A DNA stretch of 7,527 nt from Bacteroidales bacterium UBA1215. GTDB taxonomy: Bacteria > Bacteroidota > Bacteroidia > Bacteroidales > WCHB1-69. Made by a program: the position numbers and the translations under genes. The notes under the pieces were generated by a model that saw only the letters and a program-made list of their open reading frames with translations, searched no databases and had not been told where the DNA came from. This document shows positions 1-6,810 of this stretch, in pieces (the stretch's first letter is position 1; every line of letters begins with the position of its first letter). The stretch spans positions 1 to 7,527 of the forward strand of contig DBXJ01000043.1 of NCBI GenBank assembly GCA_002309475.1. Direction: 5' to 3'.

Positions 1-16
1 CTTTATCATAATAAAT

Positions 17-45
17 AGAATTTTTATCAAGCAAGGGAAAGCAAA
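17..45. repeat. Direct repeat, left copy, flanking the 53-759 module
   Basis: This 29-bp stretch recurs as 28 bp at 807-834 in the same orientation. The two copies differ by one T in a T-run and one C/T substitution. Weaker similarity extends outward: TTATCA at 3-8 matches 795-800. The copies bracket the orphan reading frame and the membrane-protein gene. The repeat could mark the borders of an inserted or exchanged cassette, or be a decayed duplication of the end of an upstream gene. It has no inverted terminal structure like that of an insertion sequence. Confidence 0.7.
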
Positions 46-52
46 AAAATGA

Positions 53-202
53 AAAAAGAGATTTATAATAAGTGTTTCGAAGTCAATAGGAAAGTCTATT
101 GCTTCTTTTACTGCCTCGACATTGTGGGAACAGTGGGTTAGTTATAAAATTAAGCACCCTAAAGAAAGAGAAGTTCTCCCAGTTGGCGCAAAGGTTTACT
201 AA
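53..202 (+). pseudogene. Orphan C-terminal coding remnant (possible toxin tip)
   Basis: Frame 53-202 is open for 49 codons, ends in TAA, and is closed upstream by TGA at 50-52. It contains no ATG, GTG or TTG start that would keep most of its length. The translation looks protein-like: a small-residue stretch (IGKSIASFTAS), then LWEQWVSYKIKHPKER and a terminal VGAKVY. I read it as the 3' end of a larger gene that lost its 5' part, or that is cut by the TGA or a frameshift. It ends 11 nt before a small membrane-protein gene and the pair lies between direct repeats. That layout resembles orphan C-terminal tips of polymorphic toxins followed by immunity genes, but no toxin family is recognised. 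A competing 30-codon frame starting at ATG 49 is less convincing. Confidence 0.4.
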
Positions 203-213
203 AATGATGAGTC

Positions 214-759
214 ATGGTAATTAAAAGAAATAGCAACTGTCCATTTTTCGTGTTTTATTTTCTGTATTTGTTTAAATATCAGGCAACATGGATGTTGACA
301 AGCAGTTTGCTTTCATATATATTGATTTCTTTTAAAGATGAGGAGTGGAATTTTATAAAATTTATGACACTATGGATTTCAGACTCTCCAGTCTTTTTTT
401 TCTTGGGTCTTATACCTATATTTCTTGGATACGTGTACTATTTTGAGTGCTTTTGTATGATTAATCGAATAGAGATCAACGAGGAAGAAAAGGTTTTACA
501 AGTAAATTATCAATCATTCTTTTTTTTGAATAAAACAAGAACATTCTTATTAGACTCGCCTGAGTTCTGCTGTGTAAAAGAAGATATCAAATTGAATATT
601 CTTACAAGAATTTTCATTCCACATTGCAATACTGCTCTGGAACTCTATGGTGATACCAGTACATCAAACATACTTATCATATTAAGGGATCGGTGTGGAT
701 GGAAAAAAGAGCAAATTGTAGAAATCTATCATATTTTAGAAAAATATAATCATCCATAA
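214..759 (+). CDS. Small membrane protein with PH-like cytosolic part (possible immunity protein)
   Basis: This is a 181-residue protein of unassigned function. The N-terminal half is hydrophobic, with likely membrane segments at about residues 24-40 and 59-81; residues 10-20 are also strongly apolar. The rest is soluble: IEINEEEKVLQVNYQ (86-100) looks like the first strands of a bacterial PH-like domain, and GWKKEQIVEIYHILEKY (162-178) like its closing helix. Two membrane segments followed by such a domain is a common arrangement in small bacterial membrane proteins. No signal peptide cleavage site is clear. ATG 214 is the only sensible start because an in-frame TGA lies at 208-210. There is no Shine-Dalgarno site and no recognisable promoter directly upstream, so it may be co-transcribed with the frame ending at 202. 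It is very rich in Phe, Ile and Leu and in T-runs, unlike the operon that follows. Immunity function is inferred from context only. Confidence 0.72.
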   Translation: MVIKRNSNCPFFVFYFLYLFKYQATWMLTSSLLSYILISFKDEEWNFIKFMTLWISDSPVFFFLGLIPIFLGYVYYFECFCMINRIEINEEEKVLQVNYQSFFFLNKTRTFLLDSPEFCCVKEDIKLNILTRIFIPHCNTALELYGDTSTSNILIILRDRCGWKKEQIVEIYHILEKYNHP

Positions 760-806
760 GAATTCGAAACCTGAATTCAACAAATAAAAGCAAATTATCA
801 CGAACA

Positions 807-834
807 AGAATTTTATCAAGTAAGGGAAAGCAAA
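807..834. repeat. Direct repeat, right copy
   Basis: This is the partner of 17-45, with one base deleted from the T-run and T in place of C after ATCAAG. It lies in the noncoding gap between the membrane-protein gene and the topA promoter. In the left copy the unit overlaps a frame ending at TGA 50-52; the right copy overlaps no credible gene. Confidence 0.7.
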
Positions 835-894
835 TATTTTACTTGTGTTTCAGCCTCATTTTGACCAATAGACTGTAATTTGTAAAAAATGTTG

Positions 895-902
895 TACTTT
901 TG
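895..902 (+). promoter_or_regulatory. Bacteroidota-type -7 promoter box for the topA operon
   Basis: TACTTTTG matches the TAnnTTTG consensus recognised by the Bacteroidota primary sigma factor. A -33 element is weak: CTG at 873-875 sits at the right 19-nt spacing. Transcription should start near 906-908, giving a leader of about 27-29 nt before the ATG at 935. The surrounding 14-mer at 892-905 is identical to that in front of the HdrC-like gene. Confidence 0.75.
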
Positions 903-934
903 CAAAAATTTTTTGGACATAACAAAAAGAGAAA

Positions 935-3433
935 ATGAGCACAAATTTAGTTATAGTAGAGTCTCCTGCAAAAGCTAAAACCATTGAAAAATATTTAGGA
1001 AAAGATTTCACCGTTACATCCAGTATGGGGCATGTGCGGGATTTGCCGGATAAAAAAATCGGCATAGATATAGAGCACGGCTATATTCCGGATTATGAAA
1101 TTATGACAGATAAAAAGAAAATTATCAGTGAATTGAAGTCTGCCGTAAAAAAATCTGATGTTGTATGGCTGGCAACCGATGAGGACCGCGAAGGAGAAGC
1201 CATTTCCTGGCATTTGATAGAAACATTGAATATACCTTCCTCTAAAACCAAACGTATTGCTTTTCACGAGATTACAAAAAATGCCATCTTGGAAGCAATT
1301 GCCAATCCAAGAGATTTGGACATCAACCTTGTCAATGCCCAGCAAGCAAGACGAGTTTTGGACAGATTGGTCGGATATGAATTGTCGCCGGTATTGTGGA
1401 GAAAAGTAAAACCAAGTCTCTCTGCCGGTCGTGTGCAATCGGTTGCCGTTAGATTGATAGTAGAAAAAGAAAAGGAAATCAATGCTTTCCAAGCTAGTTC
1501 TTCTTATCGCGTATTGGCATCTTTTTATACTGCCAAAGACAACAAAAAAGCCTTTACCGCAGAATTAAATACTCGTTTCTCTACCGAAAAAGAAGCCATA
1601 GAATTTTTAGAAACCTGCAAGAAAGCAGAATTTCACATTGCCGATGTCAGCAAAAATCCTGCTAAAAAATCCCCTGCTCCACCTTTTACCACCTCTACTT
1701 TGCAACAAGAGGCAGCAAGAAAATTAGGTTTTTCGGTGTCAAAAACAATGCTCGTTTCTCAACAATTATACGAAGCCGGTTTTATCACCTATATGAGAAC
1801 CGACTCTGTAAACCTTTCCACCCTTGCCTTGGCAACAGCAAAAAAAGAAATTGAAACTGCTTATGGCAAAAAATATTCAAAAACTCGAAAATATACCACC
1901 AAAAGCAAAGGCGCTCAAGAAGCCCACGAAGCAATTCGTCCGACCAATATGGGCATGCACACGATTAGTTCTACCGATGCTTCACAAAAGAAACTTTATG
2001 AACTAATTTGGAAACGTACCATTGCCTCGCAAATGAGCGACGCCTTGTATGAAAAAACAAATATCAATATCAATATTTCCAACTCCTCCTATATATTCAA
2101 TGCCACCGGAGAAGTTTTGACATTCGACGGATTTTTAAAAGTATATTTGGAATCCAAAGACGATGAAGAAGACAACACCATCAGCGATAACAATTTGCCC
2201 AATGTAGCTGCCGGTGATGAATTGTTTGCAACAAAAATAGAAAGTACACAACGTTTTACCCAACAACCTTTCCGCTTTACGGAAGCAAGTTTGGTAAAAA
2301 AATTGGAAGAATTGGGAATCGGCCGTCCCTCTACTTATGCACCAATTATTTCCACTATCCAAAAACGCGGCTATGTAGTTCGTGGAGATAAAGAAGGTTT
2401 TGAACGCAAATATCAAATTATCACGCTTCAAAAAGATAAAATCTCCCAAGCGACAAAAACAGAAAAAGTGGGCTTTGAAAAAGGGAAATTGCTGCCAACC
2501 GACATAGGAAATATTGTCAACGAATTTTTAGTGACAAATTTCAAAAATATTATGGACTACAATTTCACCGCCAAAGTGGAAAAAGAATTCGATGACATTG
2601 CCACCGGTAAAAAGGAATGGAAAAAAATGATTGACAATTTCTACAAACCTTTCCACAAAGAAATTGACTTCACCATGGAAAATTCCGAAAAAGCACATGG
2701 AGAACGTTTGTTGGGAAAATTTCCTAAAACCAACCAAAACATGTATGCCAAATTGGGTCGTTTTGGTGCAATTATTCAAATCGGAGAATCTAATTCCAAT
2801 AAAGAAGAATTGAAATTTGCCAAACTTTTGCCGAATCAAAGCATTGACACCATTACCTACGAAGAAGCCTTAAAATTGTTTGAACTGCCAAGACATATCG
2901 GCATGCACGAAGGTGAAGAAATTACCGCTAATATCGGTCGTTTTGGTCCTTACCTTCGCTATAAAGACGCCTTCTATTCTATTCCCAAAGCTTACAATTT
3001 GATGACGATAGAATTAGATGACTGTTTGAAAATTATTGAGGCAAAAAATGCCAAAACCGCTCAAAAGAAAAATGTTTCTTTAGGAAATTATCAAAATGCA
3101 GAAGTAACGGCTTCTGTCGGTCGTTTTGGTCCTTATATCTCTTTCAACAAACATTTCTATTCTCTTCCAAAAGATACCAATCTGGACGAATTGACACTCG
3201 AAACTGCCATAGACATCATCAATAAAAATGATGAAAAAAACAATATAAAAGTTTTTGAAAACGACAACACTTTAAAGATTTTAAACGGTCGTTTTGGTCC
3301 TTATATCAGCAAAGACGGCAAAAATTATAAAATTCCTAAAGACCAAGATCCGGCAAATCTTACCTATGAACAATGTATGCAAATTGTTGCAGCGGGTCCC
3401 GCAAAAACTAAACGTGCCACAAAAAAGAAATAA
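935..3433 (+). CDS. topA: DNA topoisomerase I (type IA)
   Basis: This 832-residue enzyme relaxes negatively supercoiled DNA by cutting one strand through a 5'-phosphotyrosine link and passing the other through. The N-terminal TOPRIM domain (about 4-115) starts with LVIVESPAKAKTIEKYLG, with catalytic Glu9, and has the acidic triad D82, D84, E86 in ATDEDREGEA. The type IA core follows to about residue 550. The active-site tyrosine is Y286, with R288, in TYMRTDS; LGIGRPSTYAPII is another family signature. In place of the Cys4 zinc fingers of the Escherichia coli enzyme, the C-terminus carries four repeats with GRFG at 608, 668, 729 and 785, and ends in a lysine-rich tail. This matches zinc-less topoisomerases with Toprim C-terminal repeats. 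The start is set by the N-terminal motif and the promoter 32 nt upstream. It is the first gene of a likely four-gene operon; the next ATG is 3 nt past the stop. Confidence 0.98.
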   Translation: MSTNLVIVESPAKAKTIEKYLGKDFTVTSSMGHVRDLPDKKIGIDIEHGYIPDYEIMTDKKKIISELKSAVKKSDVVWLATDEDREGEAISWHLIETLNIPSSKTKRIAFHEITKNAILEAIANPRDLDINLVNAQQARRVLDRLVGYELSPVLWRKVKPSLSAGRVQSVAVRLIVEKEKEINAFQASSSYRVLASFYTAKDNKKAFTAELNTRFSTEKEAIEFLETCKKAEFHIADVSKNPAKKSPAPPFTTSTLQQEAARKLGFSVSKTMLVSQQLYEAGFITYMRTDSVNLSTLALATAKKEIETAYGKKYSKTRKYTTKSKGAQEAHEAIRPTNMGMHTISSTDASQKKLYELIWKRTIASQMSDALYEKTNININISNSSYIFNATGEVLTFDGFLKVYLESKDDEEDNTISDNNLPNVAAGDELFATKIESTQRFTQQPFRFTEASLVKKLEELGIGRPSTYAPIISTIQKRGYVVRGDKEGFERKYQIITLQKDKISQATKTEKVGFEKGKLLPTDIGNIVNEFLVTNFKNIMDYNFTAKVEKEFDDIATGKKEWKKMIDNFYKPFHKEIDFTMENSEKAHGERLLGKFPKTNQNMYAKLGRFGAIIQIGESNSNKEELKFAKLLPNQSIDTITYEEALKLFELPRHIGMHEGEEITANIGRFGPYLRYKDAFYSIPKAYNLMTIELDDCLKIIEAKNAKTAQKKNVSLGNYQNAEVTASVGRFGPYISFNKHFYSLPKDTNLDELTLETAIDIINKNDEKNNIKVFENDNTLKILNGRFGPYISKDGKNYKIPKDQDPANLTYEQCMQIVAAGPAKTKRATKKK
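2755..3307 (+). repeat. Fourfold GRFG(P/A) C-terminal repeats in topA, partly identical at DNA level
   Basis: Four copies of a roughly 56-61-residue unit occur in tandem inside topA. The unit hallmark is GGTCGTTTTGGTCCTTA, exact at 2936, 3119 and 3287, with a diverged form at 2755. The last two copies share 21 identical bases (3119-3139 and 3287-3307). Each repeat probably forms a small DNA-binding module that replaces a zinc finger. Confidence 0.85.
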
Positions 3434-3436
3434 ACT

Positions 3437-4600
3437 ATGAAAGCATTTTTTAATCCTGTCAACAGAGAAAATTTAGATTTTTTCTTTCCGAAAACAGAAA
3501 ATCGTATTGGCAACAATATTCAAATTTATGAAAAAGATTTTCCTGACTTAGAAGGAGTTAAAATTGCTATTATTGGTGTTGAAGAAGAACGCAATGCCGC
3601 CGACAATCTTGGCTGTGGCCAAGCACCCGATGCTATCAGAAAACAATTTTACCGATTGTTTGCCCAAAACAATATGCCTGCTATAGCCGATTTAGGCAAT
3701 ATCAAAATAGGAAAAACCGCCAACGACACCTACTTTGCCTTAAGCGAAGTGGCTGCCCAATTGATTGAACGCGGAATAGTAATCATCATTTTAGGAGGGA
3801 GTCAAGATTTAACCTATGCCAACTATCTCGCCTATCAACAACTTGGTAGAACTATCAACATAACCGGCATTGACCAAAAATTTGACATCGGTGACGAACA
3901 TGCAGACATTAAATCTGATTCCTATATCAACAAAATTATTTTATCCAACCCGAATGTTCTATTTAACTATAGCAATGTTGGATATCAAAGTTATCTTGTA
4001 GATACAGAAGAAATTAAATTGATGGAGAAATTGCTTTTTGACGCTCACCGTATTGGTATTGTCAAAAGAGACCTTGTGGAATGCGAACCTGTAATCCGTG
4101 GTGCGGATTTAGTTTCCGTTGATATGAATGCTGTTCGTTTTAGCTATGCCCCGGGATGCAACAATGTAGGTCCAAATGGCTTTTCCGGCGAAGAAATTTG
4201 TACATTGGCAAATTATGCCGGTGCAAACGACCGCCTTTCTTCTTTCGGTATTTATGAATACAATCCTCAATTGGATATTATGAACCAAAGTGCCATGCTG
4301 ATTTCGCAAATGCTTTGGTATTTCATACAAGGTGTTTCTTTAAGAAACAATGATTTACCCGATATTGCCAAAGGCAATTTCTACAAATATTTTGTTTCTA
4401 TCTTAGATACCTATCAAATTGTTTTCTATCAAAGCAAAACCAGTCATCTTTGGTGGATGGAAATTCCTATCAATGAAAACAATAAGGAAAAAATATCCAG
4501 AAACTACATCATTCCATGTTCCGAAAAAGACTATTTAACGGCTTGCAACGAAGAAATTCCGGAACGCTGGATGCAAACCTATAAAAAACTTATTCCATAA
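3437..4600 (+). CDS. Arginase/formimidoylglutamase-fold protein, probably a pseudo-enzyme
   Basis: This 387-residue protein belongs to the ureohydrolase (arginase/agmatinase/formimidoylglutamase) superfamily, which normally uses two Mn ions to split guanidino or formimino groups. The fold motifs are visible but altered. The usual GGDHS is GGSQD at 120-124 (His to Gln123). DAHxD is DQKFD at 146-150 (His to Lys148). SxDxDxxDP is SVDMNAVRF, with D229 kept, the second Asp replaced by N231 and the third by R234. APGCNNVG and GFSGEE (E252/E253) match the later conserved segments. Three of the six usual metal ligands are therefore lost and canonical arginase chemistry is unlikely. Such proteins are often labelled formimidoylglutamase in Bacteroidota; no other hut gene is present here to support that name. 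A cluster DEHAD (153-157) next to the lost site could bind something else. The stop overlaps the next ATG by one base (TAATG). Confidence 0.82.
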   Translation: MKAFFNPVNRENLDFFFPKTENRIGNNIQIYEKDFPDLEGVKIAIIGVEEERNAADNLGCGQAPDAIRKQFYRLFAQNNMPAIADLGNIKIGKTANDTYFALSEVAAQLIERGIVIIILGGSQDLTYANYLAYQQLGRTINITGIDQKFDIGDEHADIKSDSYINKIILSNPNVLFNYSNVGYQSYLVDTEEIKLMEKLLFDAHRIGIVKRDLVECEPVIRGADLVSVDMNAVRFSYAPGCNNVGPNGFSGEEICTLANYAGANDRLSSFGIYEYNPQLDIMNQSAMLISQMLWYFIQGVSLRNNDLPDIAKGNFYKYFVSILDTYQIVFYQSKTSHLWWMEIPINENNKEKISRNYIIPCSEKDYLTACNEEIPERWMQTYKKLIP

Positions 4601-5433
4601 TGAAAACAGCCATCATTACCGGTGCTGACGGTGATATGGGAAAGCAACATACTATCGCCCTCGCTACTGCCGGTTACAATATCGTTATGGCATGCTATTG
4701 CCAACAAGATGGAGAAAAAACCTGCCAAGAAATTAAACTTCTTACCCACAATGATCAAATTCAAGTTATTGAATTAGACCTTTCTTCTTTTGATAAAATA
4801 AAACTATTTGTAGAAAAGGTAAAACAAACCTTCAATCATGTAGATGTTTTACTCAACAATGCCGGAACATTGCCATCCAAACCAATGGTTTCTGCCAATG
4901 GCTATGAAATGACTATTGCTGTCAATTATTTGGGACATTTTTTATTGACAGAATTGTTAAGTCCGCTTTTTGTCAGTCAAACAAGAATTGTCAGTATGGT
5001 TTCCCTTACCTACAAATATGGAAACATAAAAGAAAATTTATTTTTGCCGACAGAAAAATACAATCGTTTTGTATCTTATTCTAATTCAAAATTAGCACTT
5101 TACTACGCTACATTATATTGGGCAGATAAATGGAAAGACAAAAATATACATGTCAACTGTGCAGATCCGGGTCTTGTCAGCACTCATATTATCAAAATGG
5201 ATAATGTCATTGTTGACACACTTTGCAATATATTGTTCCGCCCGCTTATCAAAACTCCGCTTCAAGGAGCTTCCACTATGATACATGTTGCCACTACCAA
5301 CGACGGCAATGTCAGTGGACAGTTGTTTAAAAATAAAAAAATAGTGAAAGTAAAACGAAAAATCGCCAACAACTTTCATCAACAACAACTTTTAATTAAC
5401 ATGACTGAAAAAGTCTTGGAAAACTATCTCTAA
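4600..5433 (+). CDS. Short-chain dehydrogenase/reductase (SDR), retinol-dehydrogenase-like
   Basis: This 277-residue NAD(P)-dependent oxidoreductase has a Rossmann fold. The nucleotide-binding glycine motif is TGADGDMG (7-14), the NNAG motif is at 86-89, the catalytic serine is S135 (in RIVSMVSL), and the active-site YxxxK is Y160/K164 in YSNSK. The PG motif after the catalytic region is ADPGLVSTHI. Overall layout resembles retinol-dehydrogenase-like or WWOX-like classical SDRs, but the substrate cannot be told. Those relatives often carry Arg in an ACR motif after strand 2 to prefer NADP; here it reads MACYC, with Tyr33, so cofactor choice is uncertain. The C-terminus has a basic stretch (KNKKIVKVKRK), also unusual. 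It starts inside the stop of the previous gene, so translation is probably coupled, and it ends 4 nt before the ComF gene. Confidence 0.92.
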   Translation: MKTAIITGADGDMGKQHTIALATAGYNIVMACYCQQDGEKTCQEIKLLTHNDQIQVIELDLSSFDKIKLFVEKVKQTFNHVDVLLNNAGTLPSKPMVSANGYEMTIAVNYLGHFLLTELLSPLFVSQTRIVSMVSLTYKYGNIKENLFLPTEKYNRFVSYSNSKLALYYATLYWADKWKDKNIHVNCADPGLVSTHIIKMDNVIVDTLCNILFRPLIKTPLQGASTMIHVATTNDGNVSGQLFKNKKIVKVKRKIANNFHQQQLLINMTEKVLENYL

Positions 5434-5437
5434 TATC

Positions 5438-6148
5438 ATGTATTTCAAACATTTTATTCGTCATCTTTCCAACGATTTTCTCAGTTTGTTTTATCCCAAC
5501 TTGTGTTTGGCTTGCAACCAACCCTTAGTGGAAGGAGAACATTGCATTTGCCTGCATTGCTTGGAAAATCTTGCCAAAACCGATTTTCACCTCCACCCTG
5601 ACAATCGTGTGGAAATGTCTTTGGCCGGAAGAGTGAAATTTGAACGTGCTACTGCTTTTTGCTTTTTCAAAACCGATAGCAGCATCCAACACATGATTCA
5701 CAATTTAAAATACAATGGCAATCAAGAAATTGGAGAATATTTAGGAGAATTGTTCGGCGAAGATTTAATCCAAAATCCTACCTTTGCCTCTATTGATGTA
5801 ATTGTTCCGATTCCTATCCACCCCAAGAAAAAGGCAAAACGCGGCTACAATCAAAGTGAAGCCATTGGTCGCGGATTGGCAAAAAGTATGAAAAAACCGC
5901 TTGACACACAATCGTTTATTCGAACTGTCAATACTTCTACTCAAACTAAAAAATCACGATATTCTCGTTGGGAAAATGTAGCAGAAATTTTCTTTGTAAA
6001 ACACCCTGAAAACTTGAAAAACAAACATATTCTCCTTATTGACGATGTGATCACAACAGGTGCCACCATTGAATCGGCCGCACATTGCCTTTTAGAAGTC
6101 AACAATACCAAAATAAGCATAGCCTGTTTGGCATGTGCTTCAAACTGA
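5438..6148 (+). CDS. comF: ComF family protein (phosphoribosyltransferase-like, competence-associated)
   Basis: This 236-residue protein matches the ComF/GntX family. A zinc ribbon lies at the N-terminus, C23-x2-C26 and C38-x2-C41, with an extra C36. Next comes the family segment IHNLKYNGNQEIGEYLG, then VPIPIHPKKKAKRGYNQSE. The type I phosphoribosyltransferase PRPP loop is ILLIDDVITTGAT, with D202, D203 and the TTG turn at 206-208. In naturally transformable bacteria ComF is needed for uptake or processing of single-stranded DNA in the cytosol; whether it transfers phosphoribose is not settled. Homologues also occur in species not known to be competent. It is the last gene of the topA operon, and its stop is 5 nt from that of the convergent gene, leaving no room for a separate terminator. 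Confidence 0.93.
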   Translation: MYFKHFIRHLSNDFLSLFYPNLCLACNQPLVEGEHCICLHCLENLAKTDFHLHPDNRVEMSLAGRVKFERATAFCFFKTDSSIQHMIHNLKYNGNQEIGEYLGELFGEDLIQNPTFASIDVIVPIPIHPKKKAKRGYNQSEAIGRGLAKSMKKPLDTQSFIRTVNTSTQTKKSRYSRWENVAEIFFVKHPENLKNKHILLIDDVITTGATIESAAHCLLEVNNTKISIACLACASN

Positions 6149-6153
6149 TTTTT

Positions 6154-6750
6154 TCAATAACTTACAACTATCATATTATTATCTATCTCAAAAAATTCCA
6201 CTTTTTGCAGATGATTTTTTACTTGCACTTCAGCGGTGTTTTCATCTATTTTTTTCACTTCTATATCTTCTAAATAGTTAATTTCCTCGTCTTGCTGCTT
6301 ATAAACACTTTCTTTAATACCCCAAATAATATGCAACATTCTTTCATCGGCAGCAACAAATCTATTGGCTTCTCTGCTATTTAAAATTTTTTCTTTTAGT
6401 TTTAAAATTCTTTTGTCAATTTTTTCTATGTCAATGCCTATCTTCTTTTCTGCTATGGCAATGGCAACATATTCTTTACTGTGACTTATGGAAATATTTT
6501 TCTTTGGTTGCAATAAATAAGGTTTCCCGTTGGATTGGTATTCTAAAAGAAAATCTTTTCCTAAAACATTCGACAACAATACTCTGTATGTCAGCCATTC
6601 TTGTCGTCTTTTTTTACTGGTCATTGCAGCATATTTCTTTTTATCCTGAGAAGACAAAGAAATTTCTTCCAGCATTTTTTCTTCATCTATTCTTATCTTC
6701 GCAATAAAAATATCTATGTCCTTTTCTAACACTTTTTCAATATATTCCAT
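6154..6750 (-). CDS. 4'-phosphopantetheinyl transferase superfamily protein (Sfp-like)
   Basis: This 198-residue enzyme would move the phosphopantetheine arm of coenzyme A onto a serine of acyl- or peptidyl-carrier proteins. Motifs in order: GKPYL (75-79), the phosphate-binding SISHS (87-91), the metal-binding GIDIE with D107 and E109, and WGIKESVYK with W143, E147 and K151. The N-terminal part (DIDIFIAKI then LSSQDKKKYAAM) corresponds to the opening strand and helix of Sfp-type proteins, so the start at 6750 is preferred over Met26. It is nearer to the monomeric, pseudo-dimeric Sfp/HetI/EntD type than to the short AcpS type. No carrier-protein or synthase gene lies nearby, so the partner is unknown. 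It is convergent with comF and divergent from the HdrC-like gene, so it is probably transcribed alone. Confidence 0.93.
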   Translation of the reverse strand: MEYIEKVLEKDIDIFIAKIRIDEEKMLEEISLSSQDKKKYAAMTSKKRRQEWLTYRVLLSNVLGKDFLLEYQSNGKPYLLQPKKNISISHSKEYVAIAIAEKKIGIDIEKIDKRILKLKEKILNSREANRFVAADERMLHIIWGIKESVYKQQDEEINYLEDIEVKKIDENTAEVQVKNHLQKVEFFEIDNNMIVVSY

Positions 6751-6754
6751 GCTG

Positions 6755-6762
6755 CAAAATTA
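6755..6762 (-). promoter_or_regulatory. -7 promoter box for the phosphopantetheinyl transferase gene, implying a leaderless mRNA
   Basis: On the minus strand TAATTTTG fits TAnnTTTG, followed by CAGC and then the ATG. With transcription usually starting a few bases beyond this box, the mRNA would begin at or within about 2 nt of the start codon. No good -33 element is seen at the expected distance. Confidence 0.6.
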
Positions 6763-6802
6763 CTAAAAACTTCTTTATTATCTTTAATTCATATTTTTTT
6801 TG

Positions 6803-6810
6803 TACTTTTG
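6803..6810 (+). promoter_or_regulatory. -7 promoter box for the HdrC-like gene
   Basis: TACTTTTG lies within a 14-mer (6800-6813) identical to the one before topA (892-905). The predicted transcript start is near 6814-6816, giving an AT-rich leader of about 48 nt before ATG 6863. The -33 region is T-rich without a clear TTTG. The box lies about 40 bp from the divergent box at 6755-6762, so the two promoters share one short control region. Confidence 0.75.

Noticed and set aside
84..101. CAATAG/CTATTG inverted repeat as a regulatory hairpin
   Set aside because: A 6-bp AT-rich stem inside an apparently coding frame; expected by chance.
49..141. Small ORF from ATG 49 (30 residues) in 1-213
   Set aside because: It overlaps the more protein-like frame 53-202, has no start signal, and its Cys/Tyr/Phe-rich translation resembles out-of-frame reading.
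760..778. GAATTC-7 nt-GAATTC hairpin after the membrane-protein gene as a terminator
   Set aside because: The stem is only 6 bp because the hexamer is self-complementary, and no T-run follows.
1..934. Insertion sequence or integron cassette as explanation for the left module
   Set aside because: No transposase or integrase, terminal inverted repeats or attC-like palindrome is visible; only direct repeats are seen.
995..1492. Long minus-strand open frames opposite topA and the other operon genes
   Set aside because: They lie antisense to strongly supported genes, have low-complexity Phe/Ile-rich translations and no motifs; they are shadows.
6189..6207. CAAAAA...TTTTTG near the comF end as a terminator
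   Set aside because: The stem consists almost only of A:T pairs, lies inside the convergent gene and lacks a GC core.
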